A stretch of DNA of 17,868 nucleotides from CAYQLT01 sp964418425. Lineage in GTDB: Bacteria; Bacillota; Limnochordia; Limnochordales; Geochordaceae. Under the pieces are notes generated by a model. That model saw only the letters and a program-made list of their open reading frames with translations, searched no databases and was not told where the DNA came from. Shown piece by piece: positions 6,745-13,056 of this stretch. The position numbers were made by a program, and so were the translations under genes. Position 1 is the stretch's first letter, and every line of letters starts with the position of its first letter. The DNA is taken from contig CAYQLT010000053.1 in the NCBI GenBank assembly GCA_964418425.1, positions 1 through 17,868 of the forward strand, written 5' to 3'.

Positions 6745-8019
6745 TCAGCCCCCCCTTCTTACCCCCAGGACGTCCTCGATGATGGAATCCAGAACCGATC
6801 CGGGCAAACCGTTTTTGATGATGAGCCCGGCCTGCTTGATGCGCCTGGCGATCTCCTCCACCTGCTCCGGGGTCGCCGAAAGCCCGCGCTCTTCCAGGAA
6901 CGCCTCCACCGAGTTGTGGCCGCTGCCCCGTCCGGCGATGATCCGGTGGGGATCCCGACCCACCGTCTGCGGCGGATAGGGGAAAAGCGCGTGGCTCCCG
7001 AGGTCGGTTCGGGACATCTGGCGGAGGATGTGCACGACGATACCCGATTCCACCTCGAAGAGGCGATCCCCCACGATGGGTTTGTTCGTCGCCGGGCGCA
7101 CCTTGGAAACCTCCGCGAAGAGGTCCGACACCCGCTTCAGGCGCTTTAGGTCCACGCCGGTCGGAACCCCCAGCAAAAGCTCCAGCGCGACCGCCACCTC
7201 TTCGGTCGCCACATTTCCCGCTCTTTCGCCCAGCCCGTTGACCGAGCAGTGCACCTCGTCCACCCCGGCAGCGACCGCGCTGATGGCGTTGCCGGTGGCG
7301 AGCCCGTAGTCGTTGTGGATGTGCAGGCCGATCGGCGTATCGGGAAACCAGCTCTTCAGCCTTCGGATGAAGGCGTACATCGCCAGGGGATGCGACATGC
7401 CAAAGGTATCCGATACGGTGATCCGGTCCAGCTGGCCCTTCTCCAGGATGCCTCCAAAGAAGCGGTGGATGTAGTCCAGATCCGGAATGCGGAAGACGTC
7501 CCACCCCATGAACTCCACGTACATGCCCGCGGCCTTGCCCCAGCGCGAATACTCTGCGATCCGCTCGATGAGCGCCTCGGGTGTGGTATCGTAGACGTAC
7601 TTCACCAAATACGGGTTGATGCCAAACTCAAGGAGCATCCCGTCTGCCTTGGCCTCCAGGGTGGCCTTGACGTCGTCTTCGCGGATTCGCACCAGCGGCA
7701 CGATCTTGGCCCGCAGGCCCATGCCCGACAGCGTGCGGATGACCTCGACGTCCTGGGGGGTGGCCGGAAGCCCCGGCTCGATGGAGCTGACACCCAACCT
7801 GTCCAGCTCCTGCGCCAGGAAGATCTTCTCCTCGGGGGTGAACGCCACCCGCGGGGTCTGCTCGCCGTCCCGCAGCGTCACGTCGTGAATGTGAACCCGA
7901 GCCGGCAGGTGCATCTGCTCCCGCACTTCCGGCCAGAAGTTGAACGGGCAGACCCACTTGCCCTCGTCGAAGTACGGCGGCTCCAGTTTCACCCCAAACG
8001 CCGGCTCCACCCGTTTCAT
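6745..8019 (-). CDS. Homocitrate/2-isopropylmalate synthase-like DRE-TIM enzyme
   Basis: Predicted acyl-CoA:2-oxoacid condensing enzyme of the HMGL-like/DRE-TIM superfamily, 424 residues. Visible catalytic and metal sites are DVTLRDGEQ (D46, R50, D51, Q54), HIHND (H233, H235) and GLGERAGN ending at N269. The sequence lacks a C-terminal LeuA allosteric domain and is shorter than typical 2-isopropylmalate synthase (about 510) but longer than NifV (about 380). An N-terminal extension of about 45 residues (with KWVCPFNFWPEV) precedes the barrel. The usual ...GEQSPGVSF is here GEQTPRVAF, so the exact substrates are open. ATG at 8019 overlaps the regulator stop by 4 nt (ATGA). There are no leucine, lysine or nif genes nearby, so a role in a catabolic or specialised pathway is as likely as amino acid synthesis. 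Confidence 0.85.
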   Translation of the reverse strand: MKRVEPAFGVKLEPPYFDEGKWVCPFNFWPEVREQMHLPARVHIHDVTLRDGEQTPRVAFTPEEKIFLAQELDRLGVSSIEPGLPATPQDVEVIRTLSGMGLRAKIVPLVRIREDDVKATLEAKADGMLLEFGINPYLVKYVYDTTPEALIERIAEYSRWGKAAGMYVEFMGWDVFRIPDLDYIHRFFGGILEKGQLDRITVSDTFGMSHPLAMYAFIRRLKSWFPDTPIGLHIHNDYGLATGNAISAVAAGVDEVHCSVNGLGERAGNVATEEVAVALELLLGVPTGVDLKRLKRVSDLFAEVSKVRPATNKPIVGDRLFEVESGIVVHILRQMSRTDLGSHALFPYPPQTVGRDPHRIIAGRGSGHNSVEAFLEERGLSATPEQVEEIARRIKQAGLIIKNGLPGSVLDSIIEDVLGVRRGG

Positions 8020-8927
8020 TGCCCATCATCACCCCTCGCTGAAGCTACTTGTCTGGCATCGGCTACAACAGCCTTTCTCAACCGGTCCAGAAGGCTACCC
8101 TTTCGGATGTCCAGCAGTTCTTCAAAATAGGGCCCATAAAACGGCCGCAGCTGGTCGCCGAAGTCTCGGTAGATTTTGTTCACGTAGATGTCATGGCGGA
8201 TGTAGTTGGTAACCAGCGTCACCACCGCCCGGTTTCCGCTCCAGACCCCGATCCACCCCTCCGGCCCCGACCCATCCATGAGCATGGCCACCAGGCCGTC
8301 CACCACCAGGGCCGCCTGGTTGGCATGGCGCAGATACACGGTGGGCAGGGAGGCATGCGGGAAGAGGTGAAGCCGTTTTTGCTTCTCCTCTGCGACATCG
8401 CTCACCAGTGCCGCCGCCTCCTCGGGGCTGCAAAAGACGATGGCCGAGGCGTGCGCCCCGCTGTCCAGCGCTCGCAGGACCGCCGGCTTGAGGCGGATGA
8501 ACTCATTGGGCCACAGGCTCAGCAGGAGCTCCTCCTGGGACGCGCGAATGAGCTCACCGGCCTTCTCCAGAAGCGGGCCATACCCCCTTTCCTGCCAGAG
8601 CACGTTGTCGGTGAATCGCTGGATGGGGCGCGCCGAGTGCCTGCGCAAAAGCTCGATGGCCTCCTCCAGGCGCGCCTTGCGCTGGCGTACCAGGTCCTCG
8701 AAGGGCAGCGCCACAAACTCTCCGCCGCTTGTGAGGGGCGCCACCAGCCCCATCTCCTTGAGGCGGTCGAGCTGTTCGTACACCTTGGCCGACGGCACAC
8801 CCGACAGGCGGCTGACGCGGTTGCCGTTGGCCGGCCCGCTCTGCAGCAGGGCCAGGTAGACCTTGGCCTCCGTCTGGTTGAGCCCCAGATCCTGGAGCGC
8901 CTGGAGGAGCATTGCCCGCCGGGGCAT
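8016..8927 (-). CDS. TrmB-family transcriptional regulator
   Basis: About 303 residues. The N-terminal winged helix-turn-helix covers roughly residues 5-65, with LGLNQTEAKVYLALLQSGPANG and a recognition region around VPSAKVYEQLDRLKEMGLV. A predicted coiled linker follows, then a C-terminal effector domain (LLLSLWPNEF..., LVVDGLVAMLMDGS...) like the TrmB sensor domain. The ATG at 8927 is chosen because GAGG lies seven bases upstream. An upstream extension to 8987 would run across the predicted promoter. The stop overlaps the next gene by 4 nt, so regulator and operon are co-transcribed, which suggests autoregulation. Known TrmB proteins bind sugars or other small ligands; this ligand is unknown. 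Confidence 0.87.
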   Translation of the reverse strand: MPRRAMLLQALQDLGLNQTEAKVYLALLQSGPANGNRVSRLSGVPSAKVYEQLDRLKEMGLVAPLTSGGEFVALPFEDLVRQRKARLEEAIELLRRHSARPIQRFTDNVLWQERGYGPLLEKAGELIRASQEELLLSLWPNEFIRLKPAVLRALDSGAHASAIVFCSPEEAAALVSDVAEEKQKRLHLFPHASLPTVYLRHANQAALVVDGLVAMLMDGSGPEGWIGVWSGNRAVVTLVTNYIRHDIYVNKIYRDFGDQLRPFYGPYFEELLDIRKGSLLDRLRKAVVADARQVASARGDDGQ

Positions 8928-8945
8928 CCTACTACCTCGGTAGGA
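8927..8945 (-). promoter_or_regulatory. Inverted repeat around the Shine-Dalgarno of the TrmB gene
   Basis: On the minus strand, arms TCCTAC and GTAGGA flank a 7-nt spacer that contains the Shine-Dalgarno GAGG. The right arm ends on the A of the start codon. An alternative pairing CTACC/GGTAG (8932-8943) overlaps it. It may be an operator half-set or an RNA hairpin that presents or hides the ribosome binding site. Repeat is seen; function is inferred. Confidence 0.5.
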
Positions 8946-8958
8946 GATTTCGTGAAAC

Positions 8959-8987
8959 AGGTTACCACGCCGTGGTCCGAAAGGCAA
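8959..8987 (-). promoter_or_regulatory. Sigma-A-like promoter of the TrmB-to-livF operon
   Basis: On the minus strand TTGCCT (8987-8982) and TAACCT (8964-8959) are separated by exactly 17 bp. They match the -35 and -10 consensus at 4/6 and 3/6 positions. The predicted start of transcription is about 25 nt before the regulator ATG. The site lies in the only sizeable gap (90 nt) ahead of the operon. Confidence 0.45.
8964..8976. promoter_or_regulatory. 13-bp perfect palindrome (candidate operator) in the promoter spacer
   Basis: ACCACG-C-CGTGGT is a perfect palindrome with a single central base. It fills most of the predicted -35/-10 spacer, the classical place for a repressor site. Its 9-bp core recurs in the palindrome at 16780-16792. 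The most economical candidate binder is the TrmB protein encoded directly downstream. Confidence 0.5.
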
Positions 8988-9017
8988 GGGGATGCCAGGG
9001 TCAGACCCGCACGGGGT

Positions 9018-9941
9018 TCACGGTTCGCGAGGCCCCGAGCGGTCGAGAAGCCGGGAGGCGTTGCCAGCGTACATGCGGGCCAGCACGTCTTCGGGAAGGT
9101 CAAGCCCCCGGATTACCGGCATGCCCTCGTCGTCGGGGTCTTCCACCGGCGACGGGCACTGCACGGCCGTCTCCCAGAAGATGCGGTGCGTCCAGTAGCG
9201 AGACGTGTAGCGCACCAGCTCGGACGGCGCCGTCACCACCTGGTCGGTACCGAAGAGGATGCGGTCGGCGTTACGGCAGATAAACGCCCGGGCCTCCTCC
9301 CGCTGGCGCCCCAGCTCCCGAACCATCCACTTGGTGGCCGACGTGTCCAGGTAGAGGTTAGGGTAGCGGTCGAGCAGCCCCTGCAGGTGATCCAGGTGCT
9401 CGGGATCCCCCGCCATGTGGGCGGCGATCACCAAGAGGCGGGGGTGGCGCTCCAGCACCGCCTCCAGCTGGGGATATTGTTCGGCCTTGGTGCCGTAGGT
9501 CTCCCGATCCGTGTAGACCTTCCGGAACCACACATCCGGGTCTGATACGTGCACCAGCGCCACCATCCCCAGCTCCTCCAGCCTGCCGAACACCGGCTCC
9601 AGCCTCGGGTCGTCCAGGCGCATCCGGGTGGACGCATAAAAACGGGGCGTGAACCAGAACTTGATAACCCGGCAGCCGGCCGCGGCCGCCGCCGCCACCC
9701 GCTGGAGGTTTGCCTCGACGAACCGCTCCTCGTCGTCCAGATGCTCGTAGGTCAGGTGGGGAGCCAGCGTGACGGAGACTGCCCAGCCGTTGCGGATGGT
9801 GTCCGCAGGCACAAGCTCCCGCACGATGACCACCAGCCTGGCGATGTTGTACAGCGAAGCGGCCTGCATGAGCAGGGCGCTTTCCGGGCGGGCTGTGGCA
9901 TGAGTGTGCACGTCGATGGCCGGTTCGGCCACCTTGGACGG
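9018..9941 (-). CDS. Amidohydrolase (amidohydrolase_2 family), N terminus lost in gap
   Basis: 308 residues readable, running into the N gap. It is a TIM-barrel metal hydrolase of the PF04909 type, the group that also holds ACMSD and related decarboxylases. Metal and active-site features in order are DVHTHA near the visible N terminus, VIKFWFTPRFY, ALVHVSDPDVW, VIAAHMAGDPEHL, LDTSAT and RILFGTDQV with the late catalytic Asp. It closes with the family end MYAGNASRLL. DVHTHA normally lies close to the start, so only a short N-terminal piece should be missing. Its stop is 90 nt from the TrmB gene, in the same direction. That gap contains its own promoter, so it may be a separate transcript or an upstream cistron. 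A role in the same pathway is inferred from position only. Confidence 0.85.
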   Translation of the reverse strand, partial: PSKVAEPAIDVHTHATARPESALLMQAASLYNIARLVVIVRELVPADTIRNGWAVSVTLAPHLTYEHLDDEERFVEANLQRVAAAAAAGCRVIKFWFTPRFYASTRMRLDDPRLEPVFGRLEELGMVALVHVSDPDVWFRKVYTDRETYGTKAEQYPQLEAVLERHPRLLVIAAHMAGDPEHLDHLQGLLDRYPNLYLDTSATKWMVRELGRQREEARAFICRNADRILFGTDQVVTAPSELVRYTSRYWTHRIFWETAVQCPSPVEDPDDEGMPVIRGLDLPEDVLARMYAGNASRLLDRSGPREP

Positions 9942-10041
9942 NNNNNNNNNNNNNNNNNNNNNNNNNNNNNNNNNNNNNNNNNNNNNNNNNNNNNNNNNNN
10001 NNNNNNNNNNNNNNNNNNNNNNNNNNNNNNNNNNNNNNNNN
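9942..10041. other. Assembly gap (100 N)
   Basis: Exactly 100 N, a conventional placeholder, so the true length is unknown. It removes the start of the amidohydrolase and possibly more. Confidence 0.98.
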
Positions 10042-10114
10042 GCTGGCGGGACCGGCATGCCCCCTGCGGGCGGGTAAGGCCGACAACGGCGGCAGCGCCC
10101 CTGGCCCACCAGCA

Positions 10115-10143
10115 TACATACTCCACGGCGGTGCGGCCCGCAA
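10115..10143 (-). promoter_or_regulatory. Weak candidate promoter ahead of the amidohydrolase
   Basis: The 225 nt from 10042 to 10266 show no convincing gene. On the minus strand TTGCGG (10143-10138) and TATGTA (10120-10115) are 17 bp apart, each matching consensus at 3/6. The plus-strand spacer holds CCACGGCGGTG (10123-10133). This resembles the operator core at 8966-8974 with one extra base. It faces the amidohydrolase across the gap. Confidence 0.2.
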
Positions 10144-10266
10144 GCGCACCGCTTCGTCTCCGGACAGGGCTGGCAGGCCGGACGGCGAAGTAGTTGGCCG
10201 GGCATCCCGGTTGCCGGTGCGGCGTGCACCGGTGGCGGGGCGCATCATCGGACGGGGTGAGGGGCC

Positions 10267-10704
10267 TTGCGCTCGGATCGGGACGATCCTTACTGGCAGG
10301 GTCTTCCCGACGACCTGCCGGCCAGCGCCTGGGAGGATCTGGAGTACGACACCCCCGAAGAGGTGGAGGCGGTCTTCCGGGCGCAGCGGCGGCTGAGCCT
10401 TCGATACGGGGCCATCTTCCTGGCCGTCACCGTCGCCATGCCGCTGGCGCACGCCTATTCCCGGTTCTGGACCGACGTGCCGGTGGTGGGCGGGTTCACC
10501 CTGGCGCAGCTGGCCGTCTTGTTCCTTTACCCGGCCTTTTGCATCGTCATCGGGCTGGCTTATGCCATGGAGGCGAGCCGGCTGGAGGAGTCCCTGCTGG
10601 GCCGCCGCTTCGCCCGCTATTACGAGCACCCGGCCATGCCGGCGTACGATCGCCCCTTTCCCGAGCCGGCCCCGCGGCGCCGCCGATCTTCCCGGCGCGG
10701 CTGA
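10267..10704 (+). CDS. Small two-helix membrane protein (DUF485-like)
   Basis: 145 residues from a TTG start at 10267, with GGGGTGAGGGG just upstream. Residues 1-45 are acidic and soluble. Two hydrophobic segments follow, about 48-64 and 74-98, then an arginine-rich tail (RRRRSSRRG). The plan FR-x(2)-R(R)... helix, loop, helix, then a charged segment recalls DUF485 proteins such as YjcH, which sit next to the acetate permease ActP. Here the candidate symporter is 6 kb away and separated by the two-component and acs genes. The family call is tentative. It converges on the response regulator gene with only 19 nt between stops, and no terminator hairpin with a T-run is visible. Confidence 0.6.
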   Translation: MRSDRDDPYWQGLPDDLPASAWEDLEYDTPEEVEAVFRAQRRLSLRYGAIFLAVTVAMPLAHAYSRFWTDVPVVGGFTLAQLAVLFLYPAFCIVIGLAYAMEASRLEESLLGRRFARYYEHPAMPAYDRPFPEPAPRRRRSSRRG

Positions 10705-10723
10705 CCCGACCGGCCGGCTCCCC

Positions 10724-11515
10724 CTATCGGCGCGTCAGCGCCCGAAGACCCAGCCGTTCTCGCACAAGGGGGGCCAGCGCCCGGCTGACCGGAATCTCCG
10801 TGCGCTCGGCATCGGCCGTCACCAGCGCGATGGAGCCTTTGAAATAGCTCACCACTTCCCGCACCTTCTCCAGGTTGACCAGGAAACGGCGGTGAACCTT
10901 CAAAAAGCCGAACGGCGCCAGCCTGTCCTCCAGCTCCTTGAGGGTGAAGCGACACGCCAGGCAGTCGGAGCCCACCTTGACGAAGGTGCGGTCGTCGTTG
11001 GCCGCCGCATACACGATCTCCGAAGGGGAGACCAGAAGGATCTTGCCGCGCTTCTCCACGGGTATCCGCACAAAACGCTCGGGGGCACGCTCGGGGCGGG
11101 GTGCCGGGGCGCGCCCGGGCGTCCGCGACGCAACGGAGTCCGCCTCCGCCGGCGCGGCCCGCATGCCCATCACCCGGCGGAGCACGCTGGTGAGCATCTG
11201 CTCGTCGAAGGGCTTGAGGAGATAACCGGCGGCGCCCAGATTGACCGCGTCGATGGCATACTGGGGGTAGGCGGTGGTGAAGACCACGTGAGGTCTACCG
11301 GGCTGCTGCTGCAGGCGCCGAGCCAGCTCCAGCCCGCTGATTCCCGGCATTTGAATATCCAGGAAGACCACATCGTAGGGCAGCGCCTGGATGAGTTCCA
11401 GGGCTTCCGGCGCCGAAGCGGCCTCGCCCACCACTTGAACGCCCCTGAACTTCTCCAGCTGTCCCCGAAGCTCCCGCCGAGCCGGCCACTCGTCGTCCAC
11501 GATGAGGACCTTCAC
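10724..11515 (-). CDS. LytTR-family response regulator
   Basis: 263 residues. Receiver domain 1-115: acidic pair D7-D8, phospho-acceptor D53 in VVFLDIQMPG, switch Thr in VVFTTAY (77-83) and K101 in YLLKPF. A Pro/Ala/Arg-rich linker (about 118-147) leads to a LytTR DNA-binding domain (148-250) with IVYAAANDDRTFVKV and FLKVHRRFLVNLEKV. GTG at 11515 gives the normal receiver start VKVLIVDDE. The longer TTG start at 11557 would overlap the kinase gene and has no family match. It follows the kinase by 16 nt and is clearly co-transcribed. LytTR regulators bind repeats around a GTT core, and matching repeats lie in the adjacent divergent intergenic region. Confidence 0.92.
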   Translation of the reverse strand: MKVLIVDDEWPARRELRGQLEKFRGVQVVGEAASAPEALELIQALPYDVVFLDIQMPGISGLELARRLQQQPGRPHVVFTTAYPQYAIDAVNLGAAGYLLKPFDEQMLTSVLRRVMGMRAAPAEADSVASRTPGRAPAPRPERAPERFVRIPVEKRGKILLVSPSEIVYAAANDDRTFVKVGSDCLACRFTLKELEDRLAPFGFLKVHRRFLVNLEKVREVVSYFKGSIALVTADAERTEIPVSRALAPLVRERLGLRALTRR

Positions 11516-11531
11516 AAGCTTTCCGGCCCCC

Positions 11532-12815
11532 TTACCGCATGGGGATGGCAAGCTCAACCCGTGTCCCGTGCCCCGGTCGGGATTCCACCCGTAAGTTGAA
11601 CTCGGGCCCGTACAGCCGCTTCAGCCTCTCGTTGATGTTGGCCAGGGCCACTCCGCCTGCCCGCCCCACCTGACCGTTGGCAGCCACCCGGGGTTTCAAC
11701 GCCTCGTGGAGGCGGGACGGGTCGAAGCCCGGCCCGTCGTCCTCCACGCTCACGTAAAGCCGGGTGACCACCCAGTCCAGGCGGGCTCGGATGCGGATGA
11801 CCCCTGGACCGTGTTTGGCCGATATCCCGTGGCGTACGGCATTTTCCACCAGGGGCTGGACGGATAGGGCCGGGATCCCCACGCCCAGAACCTGGGGGTC
11901 GATGTCATAGACCACCTTCAGCCGATCCCGAAACCGGGCCTGTTCGATGGCCAGGTAGTTCTTAATGTACTCGTATTCCTGGGCAAAGGGGATGATATGC
12001 CCCGATACACTCATACCCAGCCGGAAGAGGTCGGCCAGCCGGATCAGCAGCCGCCGGGCCGTCTCGGGATCCTCCCTCACATAGGCCACAATGGTGTGCA
12101 GGGCGTTGAAGAGGAAATGGGGGTTGATCTGGGCCCGCAACGCTTTGAGTTCTGCCTCGGCGGCAAGCCGGGCCTGCCGGTCCAGCTGGCCCAGTTCAAT
12201 CTGCATGGAAAACAACCGACCCGCCGCCTCCAGGGCTGCGCGAACCCCCCGGGCTGCCTGCTCCCCCGGCGCCGCCGCCACCACCAAGAAGCCTGCCGGC
12301 TCGCCGCCGCAAGTGAGGGGAACGCCCACCAGCTCCCGCGCCGGACCCCCGGGTGCGATCCGCACCCGAAAACGCCGGGCCGACGCCCGCCGAAGCCGTT
12401 TCTGAGCCCATGGCCCATAACCCCGCACCGCTCCGAAGGCCGCCCGGCGAAGCTCGTGATCCCGGGCCAGGACGCCCGCGGCGCCCAGCACCTGGTGCAG
12501 GTCGCTCACCGCCACCCCGAGGACTCCCGGCAAGCCGGCGAGGATCCGGGCCGCCTTGGAGGCGGTCTGCGCGTTGAGGCCCTGCCGCAGCATCTCAAAC
12601 GATTCGGGCACAAGACCCAGCACGGCTTCGGGCCCCTGCGGCAGCCGCAGCGCCGCCGAGCGCACGCTGAGGTAGGCCACCAGGGCACCCAGCAGGCCGT
12701 TGAACAGGGCCATGGGCCCGAGCACCCGCCCCAGGGACATGCCCGCGATGGCCACCCAGAAGACGACCTCGGCGGTTGTGACCAGCAGCACAACCAGCGC
12801 TGCCACGACCAGCAT
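11532..12815 (-). CDS. LytS-type sensor histidine kinase
   Basis: 427 residues. Two N-terminal hydrophobic segments (about 3-24 and 33-52) replace the usual five- to six-helix LytS membrane module. Residues about 80-205 look like a small GAF-like sensor region (call from position and pattern only). A His_kinase domain follows with the phospho-acceptor His233 in QINPHFLFN, then an ATPase part with QPLVENAVRHG, EDDGPGFD and a GVALANINERL lid. The ATG at 12815 is the first start in frame. The cognate regulator follows 16 nt downstream. The gene is divergent from an acyl-CoA synthetase, which suggests control of short-chain acid use. What it senses cannot be read directly. Confidence 0.9.
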   Translation of the reverse strand: MLVVAALVVLLVTTAEVVFWVAIAGMSLGRVLGPMALFNGLLGALVAYLSVRSAALRLPQGPEAVLGLVPESFEMLRQGLNAQTASKAARILAGLPGVLGVAVSDLHQVLGAAGVLARDHELRRAAFGAVRGYGPWAQKRLRRASARRFRVRIAPGGPARELVGVPLTCGGEPAGFLVVAAAPGEQAARGVRAALEAAGRLFSMQIELGQLDRQARLAAEAELKALRAQINPHFLFNALHTIVAYVREDPETARRLLIRLADLFRLGMSVSGHIIPFAQEYEYIKNYLAIEQARFRDRLKVVYDIDPQVLGVGIPALSVQPLVENAVRHGISAKHGPGVIRIRARLDWVVTRLYVSVEDDGPGFDPSRLHEALKPRVAANGQVGRAGGVALANINERLKRLYGPEFNLRVESRPGHGTRVELAIPMR

Positions 12816-12871
12816 CTGGCCTGGGTCCTCGCCTGCCGTCTCCTTCGCCGATCTCGATACCGGTTCCTGCG

Positions 12872-12880
12872 CCGTTCGCC
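12872..12880 (+). promoter_or_regulatory. Candidate LytTR regulator site, copy 1
   Basis: The 9-mer CCGTTCGCC (within a 12-bp exact direct repeat 12869-12880 / 12911-12922). It is close to the AlgR consensus CCGTTCGTC and fits the LytTR GTT-core pattern. It lies in the 241-bp divergent region between kinase and acs, 42 bp (four helical turns) from copy 2. Confidence 0.5.
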
Positions 12881-12912
12881 CAGGTTCGGATGCCGCTCAC
12901 CGTGCAAAACGC

Positions 12913-12933
12913 GCCGTTCGCCGCGCGAACGGC
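12913..12933. promoter_or_regulatory. 21-bp inverted repeat containing candidate LytTR sites 2 and 3
   Basis: GCCGTTCGC (12913-12921), CGC, then GCGAACGGC (12925-12933): perfect 9-bp arms with a 3-bp spacer. The left arm extends into a second exact CCGTTCGCC (12914-12922). A -35-like TTGACC (12939-12944) follows six bases later toward acs, but no good -10 is seen at 16-18 bp. The placement fits an activator site; it could equally act on the divergent kinase operon. Confidence 0.55.
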
Positions 12934-13056
12934 GGCCCTTGACCCCTTTCGCCTCTCGTGGGCAGCCGGCAGGCGTGCCCTTGTCGCGACTCGCCCGATT
13001 TCCCTGGCTGACCCGGCCCCCGGCATGCTAAGAGCAACCCCAAGGGGGGCTGTGCG

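Noticed and set aside
8998..9008. Palindrome GGGTCAGACCC after the amidohydrolase stop
   Set aside because: Five-base arms with a one-base centre cannot form a terminator hairpin, there is no T-run, and no second copy was seen.
10042..10266. Possible small genes after the first gap
   Set aside because: Frames here are Arg/Pro/Gly-rich, lack a good ribosome binding site and show no recognisable motif. Only a weak promoter candidate is kept.
10705..10723. Bidirectional terminator between the convergent DUF485-like and response regulator genes
   Set aside because: The 19-nt gap contains a short CCGGCCGG palindrome but no stable stem with a U-tract.
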